This document shows positions 46,028 through 55,692 of a stretch of 64,000 nucleotides of DNA, in pieces. Within the stretch, counting starts at the first letter, position 1, and every line of letters begins with the position of its first letter. Under the pieces are notes generated by a model. The model was given only the letters and a program-made list of their open reading frames with translations, was not told the DNA's origin and searched no databases. The DNA comes from Hyphomicrobiales bacterium (GTDB lineage Bacteria; Pseudomonadota; Alphaproteobacteria; Rhizobiales; Rhizobiaceae). The position numbers were made by a program, and so were the translations under genes. The stretch spans positions 1 through 64,000 of the forward strand of contig UCIV01000009.1 in the NCBI GenBank assembly GCA_900472575.1, in the 5' to 3' direction.

Positions 46028-48514
46028 ATGAACAAGCTCATTGTCCTTGCCCTCGTTGCCTGCGCCGCCACTCCGGTTTGCGCCCAACAGGGCGCAACGC
46101 CTTTTGACATGGGTTCGGAGCGTCGCGACCGCGGCATTCAGGAGACGCCGCCGCCCGCACCGACGCCTGTGCCCGTCAATCCCGTGCCGATTGCTCCTGG
46201 CCAGCCGGCACCAACAAACCAGGCTCCATCGCCTGCCATTACGCCGCCGATCGCAAGGCCTGCCACTCCGCCCGCACAACAGACGGCACCCGCACAGTGG
46301 AGCGCCCAGCCGCCGTCACCCGCACAATCTGCGGCGCCTGCACAGACGGTGACCGCAGCCGGTTCGGCCGATCAGGCACGCCGTTATATTCTTCCGTTTA
46401 CGGACATGCGGCTGAACGGAGAAATCGAACAGCGATCGTGGTCCGTCTACCTCACGGCCGATCAGGCAGGACGCGCAGCAAAACTGCATCTTGCCTATCA
46501 GAACTCGATCTTTGTCGCGCCCGAAACATCGAAACTGACGATCACGATCAATGACGTGGTCGTTGCCGCAGAGACGATTGCCTCGGCCGAGCAGCCCGCC
46601 GAACGGGCCTTCGAGATCCCGGCCGGATTGCTGAAGGCGGGTGGCAACATGGTCCGCTTCGGTACCAGCCAGCGCCATCGCACCGACTGCACGATCGAAT
46701 CCACCTATGAATTATGGACCGATATCGATCCATCCAAGACTTACCTGTCCTTCGACGGCACCAACGACCGGCGCCTAGGCACTCTGGACGACCTGAGGGC
46801 GATCGGCGTGGACGGCAAGGGCAATACCCGCTTCCGCATCATTGCTCCGGCCCTCGATCAGCTCGGCGCCACCGACACACTGATGCGGCTGAGCCAGGCG
46901 CTTGCACTCATCGCCGGCATGCCCAACCAGTCGTTCACCTTCAGCAGGCAGGCGGATGGTGACATCCAGCCCGGCGAAGTTGCCGTCTTCATCGGCACGA
47001 CCGATGAACTCAGGACCGTTCTTCCAGGACTTTCCGCTTCTAACAGCAACTCGGCGGCGGCAAGCTTCGTCGATTATCCGCGCAGCAAGGGCGTTTCCTC
47101 GCTCGTATTGTCCGGTCCAACCTGGTCTTCCATCGACGGACTTGTCGAAAGTTTCGTCGCGTCGCTCGACAACCGCTCGACGCAACGGCGCGAAACGCTT
47201 TCGACTGAAAGCTGGCGCGGCATGGATACGCCGCTGCTGTTCTCCGACAAGGTACTCGACTTCTCCGCCCTTGGGGTCAACAGCCAGGAATTTACCGGCC
47301 GCCTCTTCAGAACCAGCTTCACGATCGGCGTTCCCGCCGATTTCTACGCAAATGCCTATGGTGAGGCTCGTATCCTGCTGGATGCGGCGTATACGCCTGA
47401 CGTTCTGCCGGGCAGCCATCTAGACATCTTCGTCAACGGAAACATCGCCTCCACCGTTCCGATCACATCTGCGGGCGGTGCGATCCTGCGGCATCTTCCG
47501 ATCAAGCTGACGCTTCGACACTTCCGGCCCGGCGTCAATACGATCACTGTCGAAGCCGCACTGCGGACTGCTTCTGATGGATCCTGCGCGCCAGGCGCGA
47601 GCAGCGAGGAAAAACCGCGGTTTGCGATATTTGGTACTTCGCAATTCCACATGCCGGATTTTGCCCGGATCGCCCAGGTTCCCAACGTCGCCGCGACTGC
47701 AGGTATCGGCTTTCCGTATTTCCTCGGACAGGACCCGGTGTCCCTGTTCCTCGGCCGGATCGATGAACATACGCTTTCGGCCGCAGCAACCTTCGCCGGC
47801 AAGATATCCAACGCATCACATCGGGTTATACCGCTCAACGTGACGATCTCGGCAGCACGGATGGCCGAGCGCAACGCGATCTTTGTCGGCGGTATATCCG
47901 AGATGCCGCTCAACGTCCTGTCCCAGCTGAAAATCGACCAGGACAGCCGCAACAGCTGGAGCCCCGATATCGCTCCGCAGACGGTTACGCCCTCCAGTAT
48001 CAGCCTGCAGGACTGGCAGCAGCGCGCCGATGGCAACTTCTTCAGCCGCCAGTTCGAAGAGTTGAGCCAGTGGGCCAAGGACAATTACGATTTGTCGCTT
48101 TCCGCCTTGCGTTTTGCGCCGCCTACAGACCAGCTCTACAAACCACCGAAATCCGCCCATCTTCTGGTTGCGCAGGAAAGCGACCCGACGGGTCAAGGGA
48201 CCTGGACGGCGGTGCTTGCGCCGGACAGCGCCCAGCTAGACGAGGGCATGCGGGAAATTTCCAGCCGCGAGGCGTGGGAAAAGATGAGCGGGCGCATCGC
48301 AATCTACAGCGGCGAGACAGACGTGATGGGAAGCGTTCCAGTCAGCTGGTTCCGCTTCATGCCAACGCAGGATCTTAGCTTCAGCAATGCAAGGCTGATC
48401 ACCGCAAACTGGTTGTCGGACAACATCATGTCCTATGCCCTGCTTCTGGCAGCAGGCAGCGTACTGCTCGGACTTGCGACCGGCGGATTGCTCAGTCTGC
48501 TCGGCCGTCGCTAA
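46028..48514 (+). CDS. bcsB: Cellulose synthase periplasmic subunit BcsB
   Basis: 828 aa. A signal peptide (about 1-19) is followed by a Pro/Ala/Gln-rich linker (about 35-110), the BcsB carbohydrate-binding and flavodoxin-like domains, and a C-terminal membrane helix (about 800-822, MSYALLLAAGSVLLGLATGGLL) that packs against BcsA. It starts 9 bp after bcsA. It guides the nascent glucan through the periplasm. No bcsZ (GH8 cellulase) or bcsC follows; the next gene is mpg on the other strand. Confidence 0.95.
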   Translation: MNKLIVLALVACAATPVCAQQGATPFDMGSERRDRGIQETPPPAPTPVPVNPVPIAPGQPAPTNQAPSPAITPPIARPATPPAQQTAPAQWSAQPPSPAQSAAPAQTVTAAGSADQARRYILPFTDMRLNGEIEQRSWSVYLTADQAGRAAKLHLAYQNSIFVAPETSKLTITINDVVVAAETIASAEQPAERAFEIPAGLLKAGGNMVRFGTSQRHRTDCTIESTYELWTDIDPSKTYLSFDGTNDRRLGTLDDLRAIGVDGKGNTRFRIIAPALDQLGATDTLMRLSQALALIAGMPNQSFTFSRQADGDIQPGEVAVFIGTTDELRTVLPGLSASNSNSAAASFVDYPRSKGVSSLVLSGPTWSSIDGLVESFVASLDNRSTQRRETLSTESWRGMDTPLLFSDKVLDFSALGVNSQEFTGRLFRTSFTIGVPADFYANAYGEARILLDAAYTPDVLPGSHLDIFVNGNIASTVPITSAGGAILRHLPIKLTLRHFRPGVNTITVEAALRTASDGSCAPGASSEEKPRFAIFGTSQFHMPDFARIAQVPNVAATAGIGFPYFLGQDPVSLFLGRIDEHTLSAAATFAGKISNASHRVIPLNVTISAARMAERNAIFVGGISEMPLNVLSQLKIDQDSRNSWSPDIAPQTVTPSSISLQDWQQRADGNFFSRQFEELSQWAKDNYDLSLSALRFAPPTDQLYKPPKSAHLLVAQESDPTGQGTWTAVLAPDSAQLDEGMREISSREAWEKMSGRIAIYSGETDVMGSVPVSWFRFMPTQDLSFSNARLITANWLSDNIMSYALLLAAGSVLLGLATGGLLSLLGRR

Positions 48515-48519
48515 ACCCA

Positions 48520-49068
48520 TCAGCCGGGAAAGCGCTTGCTGAGATAAGCCGAGCCCTCAAGTCCGAAGCGCCATGGATTGTCGACCGCCCTCGAAATCCC
48601 GATCCGCGGGCCGGTCACAACGCGTGCCGGCTCGCTCGGTACCCTCAGATCGAATGGATCTGCGAACAGGGATTTTCCGTCATGATCCATGGTTATCCCA
48701 AACGCCTGACAGAGCCGACCCGGGCCTGAACACAGCAGCAGAGGATCGTCCAGGCGACGGCGCACCTGCATTGCCGCAAGACCATAAAGCGGCTGGACTG
48801 CGCGAATGAGAACTGCACTACCGGGCCTGCAGACGAAATTCAGGCACCAATGAATACCGTAGGATCGATATACATAGGCATGGCCGGCCGGACCGAACAT
48901 GCTTCCATTACGGTCGCTTCGGCCGCGAAAACTGTGCGAGGCGGGGTCATCGGGCAGATACGCCTCCGTCTCCACAATAATACCGCCAGATCCCGCGACA
49001 TCGAGTTCCACACCGATCAATTCCGCAGCAACGATCGTCGCTTCACGTTCGAAGAAATCCGGCTTCAT
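48520..49068 (-). CDS. mpg: DNA-3-methyladenine glycosylase (AAG/Mpg family)
   Basis: 182 aa. Family motifs: AAELIGVEL near the N-terminus, the catalytic Glu in [35 protein letters not shown] and [15 protein letters not shown]. It excises alkylated purines such as 3-methyladenine in base-excision repair. It converges with bcsB (6 bp apart) and looks monocistronic. Confidence 0.93.
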   Translation of the reverse strand: MKPDFFEREATIVAAELIGVELDVAGSGGIIVETEAYLPDDPASHSFRGRSDRNGSMFGPAGHAYVYRSYGIHWCLNFVCRPGSAVLIRAVQPLYGLAAMQVRRRLDDPLLLCSGPGRLCQAFGITMDHDGKSLFADPFDLRVPSEPARVVTGPRIGISRAVDNPWRFGLEGSAYLSKRFPG

Positions 49069-49279
49069 CTATCCTGCTACCCAACCACGGGATGCACACA
49101 CCTGCCACACAGCTATAAGAGATCATCCGCCCTTCGAACAAGGTTGGGCGCAGAGCCGATGTTTACTTTCTGCTAACACCATATTTGTTTCTCGCTTTCC
49201 TATCGGGGAGAAAAGCACGCTTATTAGTCCTATCTAAAAAACAATCGTTGGGGCGAAGCAAGGGATGGGAAGTTCCAAA

Positions 49280-49522
49280 ATGCCGGCAGCATACGAGCCG
49301 ATCGAGCCCGAAGAACTCGAACGGCTTCAGACCATTTTCGAGACGGCGCGCTATATCGCCTGCATGTCGCGTCATGATCCTGCAGCCGAACGGCTGGCAG
49401 CCATGACGATCCGGTTCTATCAGCTAGGCATTCGCGATGACGATGCGCTCATCCACACGATCGTCAAGACCAACAGGGCATTGCGGCCATCCAGGCGTGA
49501 ACAGGTTGCGGATTTGGCCTGA
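49280..49522 (+). CDS. Small hypothetical protein, 80 aa
   Basis: 80 aa from the ATG at 49280, which has GGAAG at good spacing; an ATG at 49265 has its ribosome site too close. The protein is helical and charged, with a central MTIRFYQLGIRDDDALIHTIV segment; I recognise no family. The frame has codon use like its neighbours and stands alone between divergent mpg and the convergent gene at 49660. Confidence 0.6.
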   Translation: MPAAYEPIEPEELERLQTIFETARYIACMSRHDPAAERLAAMTIRFYQLGIRDDDALIHTIVKTNRALRPSRREQVADLA

Positions 49523-49659
49523 CACACAAAGCCGCTCAAGGCTAGGTCTCGATCAACAGAGAGATGATTGACTGACGTATAGTCTCCACGATTAGAGCCT
49601 GTCGCGATCCTCGCACTTTAGATTTCTGTCTCGCCGAATGTTTTTTGTCCGGCAGACTT

Positions 49660-49920
49660 TTAGCATTCATCGATCTCCAGCACCTCCGAAACAACCTCGA
49701 AAATCTCGGTCTGCGGCGTCACAAGAACTATCGCGCGGATGTCGTGAGAAAACTCAAGGTCAGTATGTTGCCGGCGCAGAGCAGACATGCAGCTACGCGC
49801 AATTGCGTCGCCGCGATCGGCACTTTCGATTGCAAAGCGATAAATCGGCAGCGCCTGCTGAGAAGAGTTCACATCTGCGCCTGCATCACTGTAGAGCGTA
49901 ACGACATATAGCATTGACAT
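49660..49920 (-). CDS. Small hypothetical protein, 86 aa
   Basis: 86 aa. A very strong ribosome site (GGGAGGAGGGG) lies just before the ATG, which is the best evidence that it is real. Alternating hydrophobic segments (MLYVVTLYSD at the start and AIVLVTPQTEIFEVV near the end) suggest a small alpha/beta fold. No family recognised. It is flanked by intergenic DNA on both sides. Confidence 0.55.
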   Translation of the reverse strand: MSMLYVVTLYSDAGADVNSSQQALPIYRFAIESADRGDAIARSCMSALRRQHTDLEFSHDIRAIVLVTPQTEIFEVVSEVLEIDEC

Positions 49921-50213
49921 TTTCCCCTCCTCCCAAAGGGTATCGTCATTTTACTTATAGTTGCATATACTCAGATTATTCGCGCCGACAAATGTCAAGT
50001 CGACACAAGGAGGGTGGTATCCAGGCTCTCCGAGCAGTTCCGTAGAACATCGCTCTCTTCCGCCAAGCGAAATGTCGTCGTCTTGTATCATTCTCGCGCG
50101 AGACATGGACAAGCGCGGTTGTTTACCGCAAGCGTTCATCCTATCTCCTCATTATGGAACAACGGCCGCCCGGAATATTGTAAGTCCGGGCGATGCAATC
50201 ATGGAAAAAGCGC

Positions 50214-50645
50214 ATGACCGAGCTGAAACTTCTGGCTCTCGATACGGATGATCTGGATGTGATATCCGCCCATATGCAGGATGCGGTTTTCAAAGTGGGC
50301 GATTTGCACTGGTCCGCATCGGAGAAGGCGTTTTCGCTTGCCGCGAACCGGTTCGACTGGGCTGCCGCCGAAGGCAAGCGCAAGGGTTTCGAGCGCCATC
50401 GCGCTGCTCTCGTCCTCAAGCGTGTCGAGGCCGTACGCTCCAACGGCATCAACCGCGCCCGCAAGGAGGACGTGATGTCGCTTCTGGCAATCCGCTTTAC
50501 CCAGAAAGGCGAAGGTCCCGACGGCACGGTCGAACTGGTGCTTTCCGGCAATGCCGCGATCGAATTGGATGTCGAATGCATCGAAGTCGCACTTGCGGAT
50601 ATCGGCGGCGCGTGGGAAACCCCAACAAGGCCGCGCCATCCCTGA
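50214..50645 (+). CDS. DUF2948 family protein
   Basis: 143 aa from the ATG at 50214 (GGAAAAAG upstream); the frame runs back to 50193. It opens MTELKLLALDTDDLDVISAHMQDA, followed by a WSASEKAFSLAANRFDWA region typical of DUF2948, an alphaproteobacterial family of unknown function. It precedes hisD by 54 bp, an arrangement common in Rhizobiales, so the two are probably co-transcribed. Confidence 0.85.
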   Translation: MTELKLLALDTDDLDVISAHMQDAVFKVGDLHWSASEKAFSLAANRFDWAAAEGKRKGFERHRAALVLKRVEAVRSNGINRARKEDVMSLLAIRFTQKGEGPDGTVELVLSGNAAIELDVECIEVALADIGGAWETPTRPRHP

Positions 50646-50699
50646 CCAATGTGGGTGTGTCCGGCCCGATGATGGCAGGACATAAGAAGGACGACCCGC

Positions 50700-51998
50700 G
50701 TGGCACTCTGGCTTGAACAGACATCCGACGATTTCGAAGCGCAGTTCAAGGCGTTTCTGTCGACCAAACGCGAGGTCTCGGAAGACGTCAATGCCGTGGT
50801 CAAGGCCATTATCGACGACGTACGCGCCCGTGGTGATGCGGCACTTATCGATTATTCCGCCCGTTTCGACGGCGTTGATCTGGCGAAGGACGGTATCCGC
50901 ATCTCGGAGGCTGAAGTTGATGCTGCGATCGCTCAAACGGATGCCGCCGTCATCGATGCGCTTAAGCTCGCAGCCGAGCGTATCGAAAAACACCACGCCC
51001 GCCAGATGCCGAAGGACGATATCTACGAGGATGCGATCGGCGTCGGTCTCGGGTCCCGCTGGACGGCGATCGAGGCGGTCGGTCTCTACGTGCCGGGCGG
51101 TACGGCAAGCTATCCGAGCTCGGTGCTGATGAATGCCGTGCCGGCCAAAGTTGCCGGCGTCCCGCGCCTCGTGATGGTCGTGCCCGCCGGCGGCGGCAAG
51201 ATCAATCCCGCGGTTCTGGCTGCAGCCCGGATCGCCGGCGTTACCGAAATCTACCGCGTCGGCGGCGCTCAGGCAGTGGCCGCCCTTGCCTATGGCACCG
51301 ATACGATCGCGCCGGTCGCAAAAATCGTCGGCCCCGGCAATGCCTATGTGGCCGCCGCCAAGCGCCAGGTTTTCGGCACGGTTGGCATCGACATGATCGC
51401 CGGCCCTTCGGAAGTTCTGGTGATCGCGGATAAGGATAACGATCCGGACTGGATCGCCGCAGATCTTCTCGCCCAGGCCGAGCACGATGCCGGCGCCCAG
51501 TCGATCCTGATGACCGACGACGCCGATTTCGGCAAAGCGGTGGAAGCCGCCGTCGAACGGCAGCTGAAGACACTGTCGCGCATGGACATAGCCACCGCCA
51601 GCTGGCGCGATTTCGGCGCAGTGATCCTCGTCGAGAATTTCGAAAGCGCGCTGCCGCTCGCCAACCGCATTGCCGCCGAACATCTGGAGCTCGCGGTTGC
51701 CGATCCGGATGCGCTGATGCCCGGTATCGTCAATGCAGGCGCGATCTTCATCGGCCGCCATACGCCGGAAGTGATCGGCGATTATGTCGGCGGATCGAAC
51801 CATGTCCTGCCGACAGCGCGTTCGGCGCGCTTCTCCTCGGGTCTCGGCGTGCTCGATTTCGTCAAGCGCTCGTCGATCCTGCGTCTTGGCGCAGAACAGC
51901 TTCGCCAGCTGGCGCCGGCGGCGATCACGCTGGCGACGTCCGAAGGGCTGGACGGGCATGCCCGTTCCGTTTCCATTCGCCTCAACCCTGGAGAATGA
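50700..51998 (+). CDS. hisD: Histidinol dehydrogenase
   Basis: 432 aa from a GTG at 50700 with AAGGA upstream. HisD motifs: GLYVPGGTASYPSSVLMNAVPAKVAG, the NAD loop GPGNAYVAAAKRQVFGTVGIDM, the zinc-binding pair in LLAQAEHD and the active-site NRIAAEHLEL. It catalyses the last two oxidation steps of histidine synthesis (histidinol to histidine). It is followed after 3 bp by the UPF0262 gene. Confidence 0.97.
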   Translation: MALWLEQTSDDFEAQFKAFLSTKREVSEDVNAVVKAIIDDVRARGDAALIDYSARFDGVDLAKDGIRISEAEVDAAIAQTDAAVIDALKLAAERIEKHHARQMPKDDIYEDAIGVGLGSRWTAIEAVGLYVPGGTASYPSSVLMNAVPAKVAGVPRLVMVVPAGGGKINPAVLAAARIAGVTEIYRVGGAQAVAALAYGTDTIAPVAKIVGPGNAYVAAAKRQVFGTVGIDMIAGPSEVLVIADKDNDPDWIAADLLAQAEHDAGAQSILMTDDADFGKAVEAAVERQLKTLSRMDIATASWRDFGAVILVENFESALPLANRIAAEHLELAVADPDALMPGIVNAGAIFIGRHTPEVIGDYVGGSNHVLPTARSARFSSGLGVLDFVKRSSILRLGAEQLRQLAPAAITLATSEGLDGHARSVSIRLNPGE

Positions 51999-52001
51999 CG
52001 G

Positions 52002-52475
52002 ATGGGCCAGGGGGAGTTTCGTCTTTGCGATGTCGTTCTGGACGACTCGATCGGGCGTTCCACCCCCGACGTGGAGCATGAGCGCGCGGTCGCGATCTTC
52101 GATCTGGTCGAGGAAAACTCGTTCACCCCGCTCGGTCATGCGGGCGGGCCCTACAAGCTGCGGCTTTCGCTGGTCAATGCTCGGCTGGTGCTGACGATCA
52201 CGACCGACGCGGATCAGGATGTCGCCACCCACATCCTGTCGCTGACGCCGTTCCGGCGGATCATCAAGGACTATTTCATGGTCTGCGAGAGCTATTACGA
52301 GGCGATCAAGACCGCCACGCCATCCCGGATCGAAGCGATCGACATGGGCCGCCGCGGCATTCACAACGAAGGTTCGCAAACACTGATGGACCGGCTGGAC
52401 GGCAAGATCGGCGTCGATTTCGATACCGCACGGCGGCTGTTCACGCTCGTCTGCGTTCTCTACTGGCGTGGCTGA
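52002..52475 (+). CDS. UPF0262 family protein
   Basis: 157 aa, opening [39 protein letters not shown], the usual start of UPF0262 proteins; the C-terminal region has [18 protein letters not shown]. No function is known. It lies between hisD and the phosphatase gene in the conserved Rhizobiales order and overlaps the latter by 8 bp if the GTG start is used. Confidence 0.9.
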   Translation: MGQGEFRLCDVVLDDSIGRSTPDVEHERAVAIFDLVEENSFTPLGHAGGPYKLRLSLVNARLVLTITTDADQDVATHILSLTPFRRIIKDYFMVCESYYEAIKTATPSRIEAIDMGRRGIHNEGSQTLMDRLDGKIGVDFDTARRLFTLVCVLYWRG

Positions 52476-52476
52476 G

Positions 52477-52968
52477 ATGACCGCCGACGCACCGAACCGG
52501 AAACAGGAAATCGGCATTCCGACGGCGATCCTGTTCATGTGCGGGCAGAATTCGATCCGCTCGCCGATGGCCGAAGCCATTGCGAAAAGCCTGCTGCAAC
52601 CCGATATATATATACAGTCGGCCGGCGTCCGTTCCGGTGAGCCTGATCCCTTTGTCGATGTCGTGCTGGAAGAAGTGGGGCTTTCGCTCAACCACAAGCG
52701 CCCGCACAAGCCGCGGACGCTAGAAGAGATCGAAGACGACTTCTTCGATTTGATCGTCACGCTTGCCCCGGAAGCGCATCACACGGCGCTGGAACTGACC
52801 CGTTCGCATGCCGTGGATGTGGTCTACTGGCCGACCATGGATCCGACGGTGGTGACGGGGACGCGCGAGCAGCGATTGGATGCCTATCGCCAGGTGCGGG
52901 ACCATCTTTGGAAGCTGATCGACAAACGAATGAAACCCATCAGGCGCGCACCGCCGGCAAGCGGCTGA
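52477..52968 (+). CDS. Low-molecular-weight tyrosine phosphatase family protein
   Basis: 163 aa from the ATG at 52477 (a GTG at 52468 is possible). The P-loop CGQNSIRSP has catalytic Cys22 and Arg28 (CX5R), and an MDPTVV segment supplies the likely general-acid Asp. This fold is shared by low-molecular-weight protein tyrosine phosphatases and arsenate reductases. Linkage to hisD and infA rather than to ars genes favours a phosphatase. Confidence 0.85.
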   Translation: MTADAPNRKQEIGIPTAILFMCGQNSIRSPMAEAIAKSLLQPDIYIQSAGVRSGEPDPFVDVVLEEVGLSLNHKRPHKPRTLEEIEDDFFDLIVTLAPEAHHTALELTRSHAVDVVYWPTMDPTVVTGTREQRLDAYRQVRDHLWKLIDKRMKPIRRAPPASG

Positions 52969-53110
52969 ACGGCGAAATTGTGCATGTAAAAGAATAGCTA
53001 TTAGGCGTGGTTCACAAACCGGACGCGATTGTGTAGTTTCCGCGCAAATTTCGAGGCGGTGGACGAAGATTCCTGCCTGCCCGACCTTAGACAGAAAGAA
53101 AACCGATAAA

Positions 53111-53329
53111 ATGGCTAAAGAAGAAGTCCTTGAATTTCCGGGCGTTGTCACGGAACTGTTGCCGAATGCGACTTTCCGGGTGAAGCTCGAAAACGAACAT
53201 GAAATCATCGCCCACACGGCTGGCCGCATGCGCAAGAACCGTATCCGCGTTCTCGCCGGCGACAAGGTTCTGGTCGAAATGACCCCTTACGACCTGACCA
53301 AGGGCCGTATCACCTATCGCTTCAAGTAG
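53111..53329 (+). CDS. infA: Translation initiation factor IF-1
   Basis: 72 aa, the exact IF-1 length, with the OB-fold sequence [20 protein letters not shown] and the ending [12 protein letters not shown]. It binds the ribosomal A site during initiation. A T-rich tract follows the stop codon. It precedes maf by 27 bp. Confidence 0.98.
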   Translation: MAKEEVLEFPGVVTELLPNATFRVKLENEHEIIAHTAGRMRKNRIRVLAGDKVLVEMTPYDLTKGRITYRFK

Positions 53330-53356
53330 TTTTTTTTCGGCGGGATAGGGCCTGAA

Positions 53357-53977
53357 ATGGCGCTTGAGCAAAAGCTGATACTGGCATCGGGTTCGCCACG
53401 CCGTCTGGATCTTCTCAACCAGATCGGCATCGAGCCTGCCCGGCTGATGCCGATGGATATCGACGAGACGCCGAAGCGTGCCGAGCATCCCCGCTCGCTC
53501 GCTCGTCGGCTGTCGAGCGAAAAGGCTGAAGCCGCCTATCGCGCCATCAAGGACGACCCGACCTGGCGGCACAGCTATATCCTGTCCGCCGATACCGTCG
53601 TTGCCGTCGGCCGCCGTATCCTCGAAAAGACCGAATATGCGGAAGAAGCGTTTTCCGCGCTGCATCTTCTGTCGGGCCGTGGCCACTGGGTCTATACCGG
53701 CATCTGCCTCGTCACGCCCGGCGGACAGTTCCGCCAGAAGGTGGTCGAAACGAAAGTGCGCTTCAAGCGGCTTTCAACCCGCGAGATCGACAATTACATC
53801 GCGTCGGGCCAATGGCGCGGCAAGGCAGGCGCCTATGCCATCCAGGGCATTGCGGGCGCCTTCGTGCAGAAGCTTTCCGGCTCCTACACCAATGTCGTCG
53901 GGCTGCCGCTCTATGACGTGACGACGCTGCTTGCCGGCGAAGGGTTCGATGTGGCGCAGGGCTGGCCTGAAGCCTGA
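53357..53977 (+). CDS. maf: Maf-type nucleotide pyrophosphatase
   Basis: 206 aa. Maf signature [19 protein letters not shown] is at about 9-27, with the conserved [16 protein letters not shown] near 76-91 and a [15 protein letters not shown] region. Maf proteins hydrolyse non-canonical or regulatory nucleoside triphosphates. The infA-maf-yacG order is typical of Rhizobiales. Confidence 0.95.
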   Translation: MALEQKLILASGSPRRLDLLNQIGIEPARLMPMDIDETPKRAEHPRSLARRLSSEKAEAAYRAIKDDPTWRHSYILSADTVVAVGRRILEKTEYAEEAFSALHLLSGRGHWVYTGICLVTPGGQFRQKVVETKVRFKRLSTREIDNYIASGQWRGKAGAYAIQGIAGAFVQKLSGSYTNVVGLPLYDVTTLLAGEGFDVAQGWPEA

Positions 53978-54098
53978 TTTCGAGCTTTGCGGGCGCTGAA
54001 CGCAGTTCTGTCTCCGCCGCACACTGATTTCACGAGCCGGGGATTTGACAAACCGGAAATTTGACACGCCGGGATTTGACGAAAAAGGAGTTGCTCCC

Positions 54099-54317
54099 AT
54101 GACATCCGAACCGATCAAGACGGGCGGCAAGGTGGAGCCGCTCAGGAAAGGCCGCCCCTGCCCGGAATGCGGCAAGCCCTCCTCGCGCGAAGACTATCCC
54201 TTCTGCTCCGAACGCTGCCGCACGCTCGACCTGTCGCGCTGGCTGAAAGGCTCCTACACCATTCCGGTAGCCGACGACGAACGCAAGGCGGATGACGATC
54301 TGGACGGACGGGAATAA
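54099..54317 (+). CDS. yacG: DNA gyrase inhibitor YacG
   Basis: 72 aa from the ATG at 54099 (AGGAG upstream); the frame's earlier starts add an unrelated leader. The zinc-binding motif [20 protein letters not shown] has the CX2C...CX3C spacing of YacG, which binds and inhibits GyrB. The C-terminus is acidic (DDDLDGRE). Confidence 0.93.
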   Translation: MTSEPIKTGGKVEPLRKGRPCPECGKPSSREDYPFCSERCRTLDLSRWLKGSYTIPVADDERKADDDLDGRE

Positions 54318-54759
54318 TCGCCCGTAGTTAATGCCAGGAACGTCGACTGCATTGCCTGCCCTCGGACATCTGCCTCTGCCACCCGCGCCCCTGCCCCGCG
54401 ACAGGGTCGCCTGTTCTTCCTGAGCGTTTTCGCCTCCGATCGCCGACTGGCTTGAGCACCTGCCGCTATCGCGTGACCCGCCTTTCCAAGACCGGCAGAA
54501 GCACGCTGCTGACGATCAAACGCATCGCCATCGTCAAGACGCGCTCATGACGCTTTGACGTCTCGTTTCCGTGCCATCTCCCAAAACCGGCAACCACTTT
54601 CCGGCAATACGCTCCCTGCAGATCATGCCCTCCCGGCAAAATTTGGCAATTATCCACAGCAGCCGCCGATTCCGGCTTCGGCACACCACCGGTTTCCAAC
54701 TGATTTTGCAGGGAAATTCGGAATTTTCGCAAACCTGTCAAAAAAGTCGTTCGGGGTGC
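54318..54759. other. Intergenic region between yacG and the tRNA-Phe promoter
   Basis: About 440 bp. I see no credible gene; the minus-strand frame at 54466-54741 lacks a ribosome site and coding character. Nothing else recognised. Confidence 0.4.
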
Positions 54760-54787
54760 TGGACATGGCCGAACAAGATGTTATAAC
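54760..54787 (+). promoter_or_regulatory. Candidate promoter of tRNA-Phe
   Basis: TGGACA (54760-54765), 16 bp, TATAAC (54782-54787): a near-consensus sigma-70 promoter, with the -10 box about 73 bp before the tRNA. Confidence 0.5.
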
Positions 54788-54859
54788 CCCGCTCGCTCCC
54801 GGGGGTTACATCCTCCGGACGGCCTTAAACGGCCGACAGGCTTCACATAAGCCTCGGAT

Positions 54860-54935
54860 GCCCGGATAGCTCAGTTGGTAGAGCAGCGGATTGAAAATCC
54901 GCGTGTCGGTGGTTCAAATCCGCCTCCGGGCACCA
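54860..54935 (+). tRNA. tRNA-Phe (GAA)
   Basis: 76 nt. Complete cloverleaf: acceptor GCCCGGA pairing with TCCGGGC, D arm with AGCTCAGTTGGTAGAGC, anticodon loop TTGAAAA reading GAA, T loop GGTTCAAATCC and encoded CCA. Confidence 0.98.
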
Positions 54936-55243
54936 TTTTTCCCAAAAAGCGATATCTGTAGCCAGACTTTTGCAACATCAATGTTTTTCTTAACAGCAAA
55001 CGATGACCCGCAAATTTACGGATCCGAAAAACGCTTGCCCGTGTCGGAAAATCGCGACAAGCGAAAGTGCCTTATCATCTGAAGACGGCACTCCCTATTA
55101 GGCAGGACACAACCCATTGCGCCATGCGAGACCCCAGCAGATTTCCGCAAGGATAGAGCTAGCACCCTAAGACGTACTTTCATAACGGATCACACGAGCC
55201 TCATCTTATCAAAGCGACAATAAGCCATTTTCACCCAGAAAAA

Positions 55244-55333
55244 TGGCAGATAAGGCGGGATTCGAACCCACGGTACGCTTTCACGCACACACGCGTTCCA
55301 GGCGTGCGCCTTAAACCACTCGGCCACCTGTCC
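55244..55333 (-). tRNA. tRNA-Ser (GGA) with an irregular acceptor stem
   Basis: 90 nt with long variable arm and encoded CCA. The anticodon stem CACGC/GCGTG is perfect and the loop CTGGAAC reads GGA. The T arm is GTGGG/CCCGC with a T-G pair. The acceptor stem GGACAGG against CTTATCT has a C-A mismatch at 4-69 and two G-T pairs, which is unusual. It may still be functional. Confidence 0.9.
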
Positions 55334-55380
55334 TTAAAAGTGTTCTGTGTCGCTGCGGACCCAAAACGTTGGAACGGCGC

Positions 55381-55410
55381 GATATACACCGATGAATTTT
55401 CCAGGATCAA
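55381..55410 (-). promoter_or_regulatory. Candidate promoter of tRNA-Ser
   Basis: On the minus strand TTGATC, 18 bp, TATATC, the -10 box about 48 bp before the tRNA 5' end. Confidence 0.45.
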
Positions 55411-55672
55411 CCTCAATCTGAGAAAAATGAAGAGATAATGACATTTATCCGAAATTAGATGTCTCTCGATTTCGAGACGGGCCACAGAATAGGCCTACCC
55501 GCCACCTGATTTCGGCGCGAATTGCCGTCTTCCTGTTTGTTGACCCCATGTCCCGGCCCCGCTCACACCTTCGGTCGCCTTGCCACCACCTTCCTGAACG
55601 AACGAACCGAAAAGACCTATACGCCTCTGGCTTAACGCCTCGCGTCTAATACGCTAAGACGAAAAGACATCA

Positions 55673-55680
55673 TGTCGACA
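55673..55680. promoter_or_regulatory. Candidate GntR operator near the gntR start
   Basis: The palindrome TGTCGACA lies just upstream of the preferred gntR start (55693) and equals the core of the larger palindrome before the dapA-like gene. It suggests autoregulation. Confidence 0.4.
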
Positions 55681-55692
55681 CGCGAGGCGCAA

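Noticed and set aside
50199..52760. 853-aa minus-strand open frame
   Set aside because: It is the mirror of hisD and its neighbours, which have clear family motifs on the plus strand; the GC-rich third positions keep the opposite frame open.
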